Shown piece after piece: positions 47,622 through 58,400 of a stretch of DNA of 64,000 bases (its first letter is position 1; each line of letters opens with the position of its first letter). The DNA is taken from the NCBI RefSeq assembly GCF_035222275.1, contig NC_085886.1, positions 3,286,001 through 3,350,000 on the forward strand. Reading direction: 5' to 3'. This DNA is from Podospora bellae-mahoneyi. Taxonomy: Eukaryota; Ascomycota; Sordariomycetes; Sordariales; Podosporaceae. The translations under genes were made by a program, and so were the position numbers. The notes under the pieces are model-generated. The model was not told the DNA's origin. It did not search any database and saw only the letters and a list, made by a program, of their open reading frames with translations.

Positions 47622-48497
47622 GGTCAAGATGCTGACAAGAAAATGTATGATGTTTCAAGCTCTCGAAGACACCTGTTTTGGGGTCGTCCATGAGAGGGTT
47701 CAGCAACAGATATGGTTTGGATTTACAACAACATCGCTCACATGCCCCCCACTCGTCAAGGAAACCGGCATTACCAAGCATTCATATCAATACCGCTTCT
47801 GCAAAGCGGTTATCAATGATCCAATATGTATACCGGATTGCGAGATCACTACAATATGTCGTGGAAGTGAGGGGCACTGCACATCACCGGGTATAAGATA
47901 CCGGTTGCATCTTTGAAAACCACACACCGGACCTATCAGTCCGTTCGATGACGGGGAATGACGGATGCGTTTGTGATGCCATGTCTGCACAAATTGTGTG
48001 CTTGGCAGTCGCCATAATACGGGTACATTTGATTTCAGGGCTTGTCACGGTATCAAAATTGCAGGCTACCACAGAGCTGGTCGTATGCCCAAGTCCACAG
48101 TTCTGGCAGTCTTCAAAGCCATTCCATCCGATTTATTCTCTTGTCCCATGGACTCACCCAATGTCTTGTCAAAAGTAGAGATGAATGCATGTAGCCTACC
48201 TAGAGAATGCCGATCAAATCGAAGAGTGATAAGGGATCTGGCACAATTCAGCATTGTAAACTCTTTCGATACAGCCCCTCAGAGCACATACCATTTTCAG
48301 AATCAACATTGATGTTTGCGCGATCAGCTACGCAATATGGCGTGATCCATGACGCGGGGGTTGGGCCACATCTGAGCTCGCAGAAAGTTATCGCATCTCC
48401 ATATTTGGAGTCCACTAAGATGCTGAGCTCGATACTTTTTCATATTTCCCTTCCTAATGTTTGCTCAAAACAGTGATATAGATTCACCATCAGGAAC
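47622..48497. promoter_or_regulatory. divergent promoter between dioxygenase and monooxygenase genes
   Basis: 876 bp separating two opposite start codons. GATA-like and AT-rich words are scattered, but no operator can be assigned by eye. A shared bidirectional promoter would fit joint regulation of the two oxidative enzymes. Confidence 0.4.
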
Positions 48498-50087
48498 ATG
48501 TCGGAACTACGAAGTCAACCTTCTCGGCAGACGGTCGCAGTCATCGGAGCAGGTATCAGCGGCGTATGCACAGCTGCACACTTGCTAAAAGAAGGCCTCT
48601 CAGTGACGGTCTTCGAACGCTCAAGCATTGCCGGTGGAATCTGGCACTATGATGACCGCGTTCCCGGCGACCCACCATATCCTAGCAACACGCCGTCTCT
48701 TGGGGACTATGAGGTTTCTCAACGAGGTCAATTTTCCTTTGTTACGCCTCCATCTGAGCAAAGGAACGAAACACCACAGAATCAGACCTTTCGGGTGGAA
48801 GCAAACAACCACCTTTCCGACCTTGAGGCGCACTTTTCACCACCCGGCCCGTGTTACCGAGGCCTACGCAATAACGTCCCGACAAACCTCATGAAAAGTA
48901 GTCTGGGCCAGTGGCCCGAGGGTACCGAACCCGTAGTTGGTCAAAGAGATGTTGAAAATTACGTCCAAGGCCTGGCAGAAGTGCATGACGTCAACAACCA
49001 GACTCTATTTCACACCCGAGTAGATGAGGTCAAGAAGACACACGACGGGTCCAAGTGGGAGTTGCGATCAGTGACGTTGGAGAAAGAAGAGCTTGGTGTT
49101 CGGTTCACTGAAAGATTACATCTATTTGATCGAGTTGTCGTGGCTTCGGGGCATTATAACATGCCACGGATTCCTGACATTACTGGACTCAAGGAATGGA
49201 AAACAAGGTTTCCCGCCAGGATCATTCATTCAAAGCAGTATCGAAACCCACAGAGGTATCGGGACCAGAATGTGGTGGTTCTTGGTGCTGGTGTGTCTGC
49301 TTTGGATATCTGCCGGGAGCTGGATGGAGTTGTAAACAAAGTCTACCAGAGTGCCCGTGGAGGACAGTTTGACCTCCCAGTCTCACTGCTGCCGTCATCT
49401 ACGAGACGAGTGCCGGAAATAGCTAGCTTTATTCTCGATGACGACGAAAGACACCAGCACTTTCCGGAAGATGGCCAGCATATTCCCGGGAAGATCGCTT
49501 TGAAGGACGGCCAGGTACTCGACAAGATTCACCACGTGGTCATGGCAACAGGATATATAACATCTTATCCTTTCCTCCCGCATCTCCATTCCGACACGGC
49601 ACCAATCACAGAACCAGGGGAATATCTAGTGGTGACATCGGACGGCAACATGGCGCATAACTTGCATAAAGATATCTTCTACATCCCCGACCCAACCTTG
49701 GCTTTTGTAGGCGTACCTTATCATGTGGTCACGTTTTCGCTTTTTGATTTTCAGGCCCAGGCGGTGGCAAGAGTGTTTGCTGGGAGAGCAAAGCTTCCAA
49801 GTCAAAAATTGATGAGACACGAGTACGAGAGAAGGGTGCTGGAGAAAGGCCTCGGAAGAGGGTTCCACTCGCTGCATCAAGAGGGAAAGGAGTTGGCGTA
49901 TGTAAGGGAGCTGGTTGAATGGGTCAACGAAGGTGATGTTCATGGAGAGGGGCGGAATGACTGCAACATGAAGGGGCATACCGAGGAGTGGCTGGCGGGA
50001 TATTATGAGATGAAGGCAAAGACTAGAGGGTTGTTTCCAGGCAGGGGAGTTAAATCTGTGGCGGAAGATACTACACTACGCAACTGA
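48498..50087 (+). CDS. flavin-containing monooxygenase (FMO-like)
   Basis: Intronless, 529 residues. The FAD-binding Rossmann motif is GAGISG (17-22) followed by E40 ending the second strand. The FMO fingerprint appears as FPARIIHSKQYR (238-249), and the NADPH-binding motif as VVVLGAGVSALD (259-270). VVMATGY (347-353) is the usual C-terminal FAD/NADP loop. Such enzymes use NADPH and oxygen to oxygenate soft nucleophiles (N, S) or carbonyls; fungal members often belong to secondary or xenobiotic metabolism. Length and motif spacing fit class B monooxygenases. There is no N-terminal membrane segment; the protein is probably cytosolic. It is divergent from the TauD-like gene and its 3' flank leads toward the transposon block. 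The start at 48498 is the first ATG and fits the alignment of the FAD motif near the N-terminus. Confidence 0.87.
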   Translation: MSELRSQPSRQTVAVIGAGISGVCTAAHLLKEGLSVTVFERSSIAGGIWHYDDRVPGDPPYPSNTPSLGDYEVSQRGQFSFVTPPSEQRNETPQNQTFRVEANNHLSDLEAHFSPPGPCYRGLRNNVPTNLMKSSLGQWPEGTEPVVGQRDVENYVQGLAEVHDVNNQTLFHTRVDEVKKTHDGSKWELRSVTLEKEELGVRFTERLHLFDRVVVASGHYNMPRIPDITGLKEWKTRFPARIIHSKQYRNPQRYRDQNVVVLGAGVSALDICRELDGVVNKVYQSARGGQFDLPVSLLPSSTRRVPEIASFILDDDERHQHFPEDGQHIPGKIALKDGQVLDKIHHVVMATGYITSYPFLPHLHSDTAPITEPGEYLVVTSDGNMAHNLHKDIFYIPDPTLAFVGVPYHVVTFSLFDFQAQAVARVFAGRAKLPSQKLMRHEYERRVLEKGLGRGFHSLHQEGKELAYVRELVEWVNEGDVHGEGRNDCNMKGHTEEWLAGYYEMKAKTRGLFPGRGVKSVAEDTTLRN

Positions 50088-51506
50088 GGTAGCGACATCT
50101 CGAGACTTCTCGGGTACGGTACCCGTGACGCAAACGGGTATTTCTTTGTGGTTCTCCCATCTGGCTTCTTCTAGAGTCTGGTGGTGCTCTTCCAATCGTC
50201 TTCTAGCATCTTCATCACACTCTCAGTCTGTGGCCCAAAGTGGGGCCGAGCAGATGGCAACCGGGCACTGACGTCACCCGAAAGTCGTGAGAATCGGATG
50301 GGACAGTCCGCCCACAGAGGCTCTCGTTTCTTTGCCTTATTACTCATGGGCAAATGAGTTGTTGTTGAGGAAAATAAAGTCATTGGATAGAGGGGCTTCT
50401 GGAGAGCAACCGTATGTAAAACTCTTTCTGAGAAAATTCGATGTTGCAAAGATATTGCCGCAGAGAGTCACGAAATACCCGAAAAGCTGGGTGTTATGTC
50501 CTTTTCCATCTGCGTGTTACGCGCAACAGGTCCAAATTCTACTTCAGTAGTATCTTTGAATTCTTCTTTTCTCGCGCTATAACTTGACGTGGAGTGTTTG
50601 ACAGAGGTCTATCACGTTATCAAGCAATTCGATGAAGAAGGGGAGATCCCATCTGCTTTCCTGGGGGTCCTTTTCCGCAGGGTGCGTGCTTCTACCTTGA
50701 ACGCACTCCTATCACAAAGCTTCCTAACTACACCCCCAGATACTTTGCAGTTCCCAAATATGAAAAGACGATCAACAGTCCATCACACTCGAAATCGCTT
50801 ACAAAAACTAATCTCTGGCATAATTAGCACTGGCTTTACCTCCGCACATTTTTTACTGAAAGAAAGGAGCAGTGCATCACCAGATCAAGACCAACATACC
50901 AATCCACCCCCACCAAAAGTAACCTTCAACCATCACATGCCAAATCACACTGACACATGCAAGTAGCTACGTAATGGCCACGCACTTGACCATTTCAGGC
51001 GGGCTGATTGTGTTTGCCCCAGAGGTGCCCCCCAATGATGTACTTAACAAACCCTTCAGTCCCCAGATTTTGGCGGAAGCTTTTCTTCTTTTTCTTTTCA
51101 TCGAACTGCAGAAGTCAGCCAGTCAACAAGCATAAAGGCACGTATAATTCACCCCATTTTTGTTGTGAACAAACACATACTTCACTACCCAACACAACAG
51201 GCACTCTTGCTCGCTCGCTCCGCTGCTGTGGTAAGCTTCTGTTCGTCCACGCCTTCTTGATTTCGCTTGCTGACCAGTCTCTTGCAGATTTGTGTGATTG
51301 CTTACCGCTCGCTCGTAAATTTTGTGTGACAGCTTGTCACTCGCTGGTGAATTGTTTGTGGTAAGTTTTTGCTCGCTCACTCTTGTTGACCTTGTCCGCT
51401 AATGCTGCTCTTTTTTACAGCTGTTCTTGCACACGCTTGCTCAATTCGTTCGCTCACCCCACGCCACCCATTCATCTTTTTTTCTTTTTTCGTTTTTTTC
51501 TCCACA
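50088..51506. other. intergenic with leader of the proline-rich gene
   Basis: No gene between 50088 and about 51180. From about 51180, two clean introns lie in what looks like a 5' UTR of the next gene: 51231-51287 (GTAAGC...TTGCAG, branch CTGAC) and 51361-51420 (GTAAGT...TTACAG, branch CTAAT). The exonic parts carry repeated GCTCGCTCGCT words. Confidence 0.5.
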
Positions 51507-51941
51507 ATGGCTCACAGTGCCATACCTTCCACCACCCGGCCCCGGTACGTCGTCCGTCCGGCACCTCCCGGACCTCCCGACCCTGCAATCCGGGTGCAGG
51601 CCTGGCTGGATCGTGTGGTCCGCAAGATGAAGGACGGGGTCCTTCCCATTTCGTCGGTACGTCGAGCCCTGGACGCATCAATGCTCGGTCCTCCCCAGCG
51701 GCGCAAATGGGCCCCAGCTCGCCCATTCCTTCTGGCCAGTTCCGATGGCAGCATCTTCGGAGTGAAGCGCAATCCGGATTTTTCTCCTCCTCGTCCTCCT
51801 CGTCCTCCTCGCCCGATTCCTCGTCCTCCATCTTCCGATGCTCTTGTTCCGGTCGTATTTTTTCCGGTCGTGTTCGTTCCCGTGGTGTTGGTTCCGGTTG
51901 TCTTCGCCCCGGTCGTCTTCGCTCCTTGGACTTCGTTGTGA
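51507..51941 (+). CDS. small proline-rich protein with VPVVF repeats
   Basis: A 144-residue frame from an ATG at 51507 in a CACAATGG context. Two well-formed introns immediately upstream (51231-51287, 51361-51420) support transcription on this strand. I do not recognise the family. Residues 1-80 contain a Pro/Arg-rich start and a basic, possibly helical part (VQAWLDRVVRKMKDG...SVRRALDASML); residues 92-108 are Pro/Arg repeats (PPRPPRPPRP); residues about 113-140 are five imperfect PVVF-type units encoded by a minisatellite at about 51847-51927. It ends 335 bp from the DNA transposon. There is no signal peptide, and the hydrophobic repeat is too interrupted by proline to be a normal membrane helix. 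Opposite-strand frames overlap it but have no splice support. Confidence 0.5.
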   Translation: MAHSAIPSTTRPRYVVRPAPPGPPDPAIRVQAWLDRVVRKMKDGVLPISSVRRALDASMLGPPQRRKWAPARPFLLASSDGSIFGVKRNPDFSPPRPPRPPRPIPRPPSSDALVPVVFFPVVFVPVVLVPVVFAPVVFAPWTSL

Positions 51942-52274
51942 AGAGTGGCGGCGTTCTTTTTGGTTTGTTTCTGTGCTTTCGTTTCGTTTTGCTGACTCTG
52001 CTTCAGTCATTTTTGTAATGGTGTGTTGTGCGTGCTTTGGTTTGTCTGTGTTCTGTTGATGCCCCCCCAGCCCACAGCCCCCCAGCCCCCAGCGTGTTTT
52101 GTGTGTTTTGTTTGGCGTATTTTGTGATGTGTGTTCCACCCAGCGTGCCATCTATTTTCTCATCTACTATTTATTGCCATTGCGGGCGGCGAAGTCGGAC
52201 TCTGCACCTCCTCGTGGTGTCGCCTGGTAACCTGTTGCCAGTGCACAGGGCTAACGAAGAGACGCAGGTTTAGC
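51942..52274. other. flank between small gene and transposon
   Basis: 333 bp of ordinary composition, GT-rich on the plus strand, probably 3' UTR of the preceding gene. No other feature. Confidence 0.5.
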
Positions 52275-52276
52275 TA

Positions 52277-52329
52277 ACGTGCATGATAAGCGAGCGACGC
52301 AGATAAGCGAGCGACGCACTCTCCACCAC
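52277..52329 (+). repeat. left terminal inverted repeat, 53 bp
   Basis: Exact reverse complement of 61634-61686. Inside it a 17-bp unit beginning GATAAGCGAGCG is repeated in direct tandem without a gap (52285-52301 and 52302-52318), followed by CTCTCCACCAC-type sequence. Tandem units in the ends of such elements are candidate transposase binding sites. Confidence 0.95.
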
Positions 52330-52365
52330 CTTACTATAACTATCCTCAATTGCTAGACCACAACA

Positions 52366-53691
52366 TTAAGAACCAACTACAATTACGTCAGAAACAGCTG
52401 AATCAGACCCTTCTGCAGCCTCCTGGCAAGTGCGGGCATTATGGCCAGGCTTGCCGCACACACCACAGCACTGAACCTTCGTACAAACCCCCCCTGCACT
52501 ACCGCCATCCGGCTATATTTCTCCCACTACCTCCCTACCCACGGCCTTCTGGTCCAGTAAATCCTATGCATCTTGCACAGTAAGTGATCCTCCGAGCCGT
52601 ATACATATTTTTTTAGCTTTCCGGCGCTTACTTAGTGCCTTATTGGCTTTACGGAGCGAAGCGTTTTCTGACTAAAGGAGGGCCATCTAGTATATCATAG
52701 CTATCGTACTTTTAATAAACTAATTTATAATAATTAATATCGAAGTCGGGGAGTTATTTTAATAATTAATAATACGAATCTTAATAAACGTTAACTATAA
52801 ATTAACTTTTCGGAGGTTTTATAGTATTTAAAATACCTAAAGTAGTACTATATTTAGCTTTAAAAATAAAAATATTAATATACGAAGCTTTATATTTAAT
52901 TTAAAAAGTATCCTTTTTAAATCGTATAATATAAAGCTAATACCTATAAAACTATTTTATATATTTTTCTCCGTTATAAAAATAAAAAAGGTTTCGCGGA
53001 AAATATAAAGAAACTTAAACTTATTTATATTATTAATATATATACGTATTAAATCTTCGATTTAACGGCCGTACGTTTATTTTAATAGTTTAAAATAACC
53101 GATATCGAATAGCTAAAGGAAATAAAAGAAATATAGAGGTATATAAAATATAATAGAATTATTTTATCAATAATAACGTTCGAATTTAATTAAATAATAA
53201 TTTTTATAACTATCGAGTATTAATAACCGGTATTTACTTTTTATATAGGACGTTATATAATAATCGAAATATTTAATTTAATTTAAATTTACCGGATTAA
53301 TAATTTAATTATTATTAATAATTATAATACGTTAAATAAATAATAAATTATATTTAATATATTAATTAATAAAATAATATGATATAATTAAAATAATAAA
53401 AGGTAAAATAGTTTAATTAAAAATATTAACTTTTTAAATTACCGTTATTTATTTATAGTTATTAAACTAAATTAATTTTACTTTATTAAAGCCGTCCGAA
53501 ATTATAATTATTATATTTATGAAAATAATATTTATTATAAACCTAATTTCGTCGAAGTTATAAATATTATTATTTATAATATTATATTTAGCTTTAGTAT
53601 TCCGTACGAGTATAAATTACTTAATAATAATTTTTAAATTTTTATATTTAACCCTTTAATAATTATATTTATATGTAAAACGCGTACGGAG
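52366..53691 (-). pseudogene. Fot1/pogo DDE transposase, 3' part (RIP-damaged)
   Basis: Read on the minus strand. The C-terminus, with stop at 52366-52368, is nearly intact and holds a CCHC zinc knuckle, CGVCGKPGHNARTC, at about 52425-52470. Upstream (rightward), the sequence becomes AT-rich and broken by stops. Even so, YNFDE at about 53548-53562 (first catalytic Asp region) and LLILD at about 53205-53240 (second catalytic Asp) are legible, followed by a block that fits the PLDVG-type motif of the family. The Fot1/pogo transposases cut and paste with a DDE/DDD catalytic triad. Numerous nonsense changes make this a dead gene; the 5' part lies beyond the inserted retrotransposon. Confidence 0.85.
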
Positions 53692-53828
53692 CTATATGTC
53701 ACAGTTAACCCAACGGCAGGCCGCTCAGTATGTGGGGCGCGGGGCGTCCCCAGCCAATCATTAAGGAAACCAGGAGGTAGCTAATCAAGGCTAGCCAGAA
53801 GTGCTACGGCGCTAAGAGGCCTGAGCAG

Positions 53829-53932
53829 TCTGCAGGATGCAAGATGCTACGGGTGATCGAAGGTATAGCACGATAAGCACTTTGTAGGATGCAAAGTGCT
53901 AGGAGTAATCGGGGCCGTAGCAGGGCGAGCAC
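53829..53932 (+). repeat. two tandem 52-bp units in LTR U3
   Basis: 53829-53880 and 53881-53932 align over their full length, sharing GGATGCAA, GTGCTA-like and GCAC end words, with substitutions in both units. They lie just upstream of the LTR TATA box, the usual place of retrotransposon enhancer repeats. The same pair is present in the 3' LTR. Confidence 0.75.
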
Positions 53933-53949
53933 CTTAGGGCCCCAAGGTC

Positions 53950-53957
53950 TATATATA
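53950..53957 (+). promoter_or_regulatory. LTR TATA box
   Basis: TATATATA directly after a GC-rich U3 segment, conserved in both LTRs (second copy 61047-61054). It probably set the start of the R region about 25-30 bp downstream. Confidence 0.6.
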
Positions 53958-54229
53958 CGGAGGAACTGGCTAGTGTAAATAAATAGTTCCGTAGTATATA
54001 ATTTAAGCTTATATTTATAGTATTTAGTATTTACATCGAGATATCTTATCGTATATTATTTAACTATACCGAACTAAAATTATTTAGAAATAGTTTTTAA
54101 CCGATATCCCTTTTAGAGGTTTTAGATAGGGGTTTATTATACGTTATATACTTATTTTAATTTCATTATAGATAAATTAAAAGCGTTTTTTTATTACTAT
54201 AGCCGGACCTAAAAACGTTTAAATAGGAA

Positions 54230-55250
54230 GCATCCCGCCTAGCCTAAATAATAAAGGATTTATTACTATTAATATTCGACCTACTATAAAATAAATAATA
54301 CGGCGTTTTAAAGAGTTTAAAAATAAGGTTTAGTAGACTTAAGAATAAATTATTATTATATTAACCTTACTTAAAATAATACTTAAGTTCTTAATACCGG
54401 AGCGTTATAGAAAAAGAAAAGTAAAGCTTAAAGGGTTTTTAATTTAATTTAAAATCTATTTTCGTTAATATTTAAATTAATTTACTAACGAAAAGTCGAA
54501 AATTATTTTCGCGGCTATTAAACTTAAAGATAGGGCTTTTATATAGTTCGAGCCTATCCTTAATAATTATTACGAGGAGGAGCCGTCCGATTAGAAAAAA
54601 ATTACTGTAAAATACTTTAAAAACTATTATATTTTTAAAATTAAACTTAAAGAGGTATTTAAGAAGTATAATAAAGTAAGGTATGCGTAAAAGAGATTCG
54701 TAAACCTATACTAAACGTATTTAATAATTAATTACGTAATTTTATTTAAAATTAATAACTTATATAATACTATTAACGATAAAAGGTTAATATAATTCTT
54801 CTATAATAAACTAAAAGAAAAGGTAAAGGATGAATTATATAAAGAGTCGAGGCTTAATACTATCGATAAGTATATTGCTATAGCTATATAAATCGACGAT
54901 TAGTAGTTTTAGCGTCGTACGGAGAAGAAGGATAATAATAGGGGTTACTACGGTAATAAGAGGTACTTTAGTAATAACCGCTTTAACGATAAGCGTAAGA
55001 GACGATACTCTAGTATTAATTATTCCGGTATTATATATTCGGGACCGATAAATATCGATACTATATAATAATAAAAGCTATAAGGCCGGAATTAAAGTAA
55101 AAATAACTTTAAGTATTTTAATTATAGTAAAGTAAAATATTTTAAAAAGGATTATCGGATATTTAAGCGACTCGGCTAAAAGAAAAAAATTACGGTTATT
55201 ATTATATCGAAAAGACCGAGGATTATAAAAGTAATAATTATTAGGTATTA
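54230..55250 (+). pseudogene. gag remnant of the gypsy element
   Basis: Plus-strand reading with many stops. FYNKLKEKVKDELYKESRL and a following Arg/Asn/Tyr-rich stretch match gag of fungal gypsy elements. A zinc knuckle at about 55108-55170 keeps its spacing, but its cysteines read as tyrosine (TGY to TAY) and the G-H pair reads as K-Y, the result expected from G-to-A change. Exact limits cannot be fixed. Confidence 0.7.
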
Positions 55251-55439
55251 ATAAAGTAAAGTAATAGGATTAAAGGAAAATTCTAATTAGTATACCGAAT
55301 AAAAAAAAGTAAAGTTTTAAAAATTACGGAAAATAATAAAAAGGCTAAAGGTAAAGTATAAAGAAAAAAATTTTTAAATATAAATATTATAGAATTAATT
55401 AATATAGATTATTATAAAAATTATTACGGAAATTATTAA

Positions 55440-58400
55440 AGGTAATAGTTTTACGTAAGGACTTACTAAATAAACGATACCGGAAAGGTAATACGGTAAA
55501 TATAAATTTATTATTTTATAGAATATATTATAGCCTATAAAACTTATATATAAAAATTAAAAAAAATATTAAAAAAATAAAAAGATTATTAATATTAAAA
55601 TTATAAAATTATTAAAAAATATATAAATATTTATATAATATATATTTTATAAAAAAAATACGATATAATTTTATCCTAAATATCTAGAATATCGGAAAGT
55701 ATTTTAATTTTAATATATTATATATAAATATATAAAATATTATTAAAGTAAATTACTATACGGCTATTAATTAATATATAAAGTAAGTAAGGAAAGTAAA
55801 TTATAATTAATTAAAAAAATTATAATTAAGTAAAAAAAAGTTTAATAAAAAAATTTAAACGACTACCTTTTATAAAAAGTTTAAAACCCGGTTAAACTAA
55901 AGGATAGCCTTTAGGTTATATAGATCGTATTAAGGTATATAAAATATTATATTAAATATATAAAAGGTTAAAATATAAACGATAATATATATTTTTTAAA
56001 AAAAATAATATTAAAATAGTATTTAAGCCTAAACTATATTATATATTTATAAGAGAAGATTAAGTAATATTATTAAAATAAAACGTATAAAATTAAATAG
56101 AAAAACCGTTATCGGATAAGAATATAAGAAAGTATTAAGGAAGTAAAAAATAGAAAGTAAAAAGAAATTAAATAAATATAGTTAAAAAACTTTATATTAT
56201 TAATTAACCCGAAATAAAAAAATACTTTTAAATAATATAATTACTTAAAAAACGATTTATAGTTTTTTGCGGGGGCCGTTAATCTTTAACGGACTATAAA
56301 TAGTATTTTCGAAAGTATCGACGTAAAATAAAAGTATAAAATAATAATTTAAAATTTATTAATAAAGTTACTATTATATAAGAAAAAAGTAAGAAAAATA
56401 AACGCCTTTAAATTACTATACAATAAAAAAATCTTTAAGTAGTAATATTAATAAACAGTAATATAAAAACGAACCTAATTTTATTATAATTCGTATACTA
56501 AGCCCGGATACTATAGAAGAAAAAGAAAAAATAGATTATTATATAAGGACTATTTCGTACGTAAAAGGTTTATAGGGAAATATTATCCTTAAATATTATA
56601 GTCGAAGGAAAAATAATTTTAATTATATTCGATATTATAAATATAAGACCCTCGAAAAATATAATTTTAAAGTAACTATAGTATAAAAATTATAATTTAA
56701 ATATCAATTAAAGGAATAGTAATTATTTACGATTAAAAGAACCTTAAAAATATTTAATTAACGATAGGAGATTAGGAATACGTATAGAGTAAAGTATAGG
56801 ATAAGTACCTTCTACGGTACTACCGTAAGGAGCTTAAAAAATAATAATATACTTTATCGATATAAGTAATAAAATCGAAAAAATAAAGTTAATAACGTTA
56901 ATAAAGATATCGAAGGTTAATAAATACGTTTATTATAATAATATAGAAAAAGGTAAGAAAAAGGTAATACCGGTAGAATATTAAAAATATTTAACCTTTA
57001 TAGTTAAATATTTAAAGAAGTTTTTAAAGCGAGGGCCGTAGGATTATAAAATTAAATTAAAAAAGGAAATTAAACTACGGCTATTTAAAATATACTATAT
57101 TAACGATAAATAAAGTAAGGAATTATAGAAATATTTAAACGAGAATTTAAAAAAAGGTTATATTAAGGAGTTTATATTATTAGTAGGATATCCTATTTTT
57201 TTTATACCGAAAAAAAATAGTAACTTATAATTATATATAAATTATTAATAATTAAATAACGAAACGGTAAAAAATAATTATTTATTATCGTTAATATTTA
57301 AATTATAAAGTTAATTAGCCGGGGCGTAATACTTTATACGCTTAAATATATTTATCGGGTACGCCTATATACGGATTAAAGAAGGAAATAAATAAAAAAT
57401 AGCGTTTCGTACGCCCTATAGTTATTTCGAGTATCTCGTAATACTATTTGGGCTAACTAATATACCCGTAACGTTTTAATCTTTCGTTAATTACACGATA
57501 CGGAAGTACCTCGATAAAATAGTAATATACTATCTTAATAACGTTCTTATTTACTTACGCACTCTAGAGAAATATAAGCGGTACGTACGAGAGATACTCG
57601 ACGCGTTATACGGAGCCGGGCTCTCGGTTAATAAAGAGAAGAGCGAGTTTTACGTACGAAAGACAATATATTTAGGATATTTAATATCGCTAAGTAAGGT
57701 TCGTATAGAACCTAGGAAAATTACGGTAGTTAAAGACTAGCTTACGCCGTAATTATAAATATATATTAGGGAATTTTTAAGGTTTACGAATTTTTATAGG
57801 ATATTTATTCGAAGGTATATAAATATCGCGAAGCCTCTTAATTATTTAATTAAAAAGGACGTAAAATTTCGGTAAGGGTAAAAAGAGGAGTAGGCCTTTT
57901 AAGAATTAAAAGAGACTATTTTAAAGGACTCGGTATTTAAACTACTAAACTTTAATCGATTATTTAAAATTAAAGCGAATATATTAGATTATACGATCGG
58001 TAAATAATTAAGGTAGTAAAATAACGATAATAAATTATACCCGGCAACCTTTTTTTTAAAAAAATTTAAAAAAGTATATTAAAACTATTTAATTTATAAT
58101 AAAAAGCTATTTACTATTATCGAAACGTTTAAAAAGTAAAGGCTATACTTTAATAATATTAAGTACGAAGTATAGGTTTATATAGATTATAAGAATCTAT
58201 AGTACTTTACTATTATAAAGGTCCTTAATATACGATAAATATAATAATTAAAGTTCCTTTCGGAATTTAATTTCTAAATTAATTATAAAAAGGGATCGGA
58301 AAACGTTAAAGTAAACGTATTTAACCGGTATATTAATTATTATAAAAATATATTTAAAGAATTACTATTATTATTTAAGGAAGCGCCTAATAATATTTTT

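Larger units (their letters stand above)
53697..54141 (+). repeat. 5' LTR
   Basis: 445 bp, starts TGTCACAG. Its outer (left) 250 bp is GC-rich and nearly unmutated, while its inner (right) part has drifted to A/T. It contains TATATATA at 53950-53957 and a tandem pair of 52-bp units at 53829-53932. It differs from the 3' LTR almost only by C/T and G/A changes. Confidence 0.93.

Noticed and set aside
51678-52151. Minus-strand 157-codon frame opposite the proline-rich gene
   Set aside because: Very polar low-complexity shadow of the minisatellite; intron signals support the plus strand.
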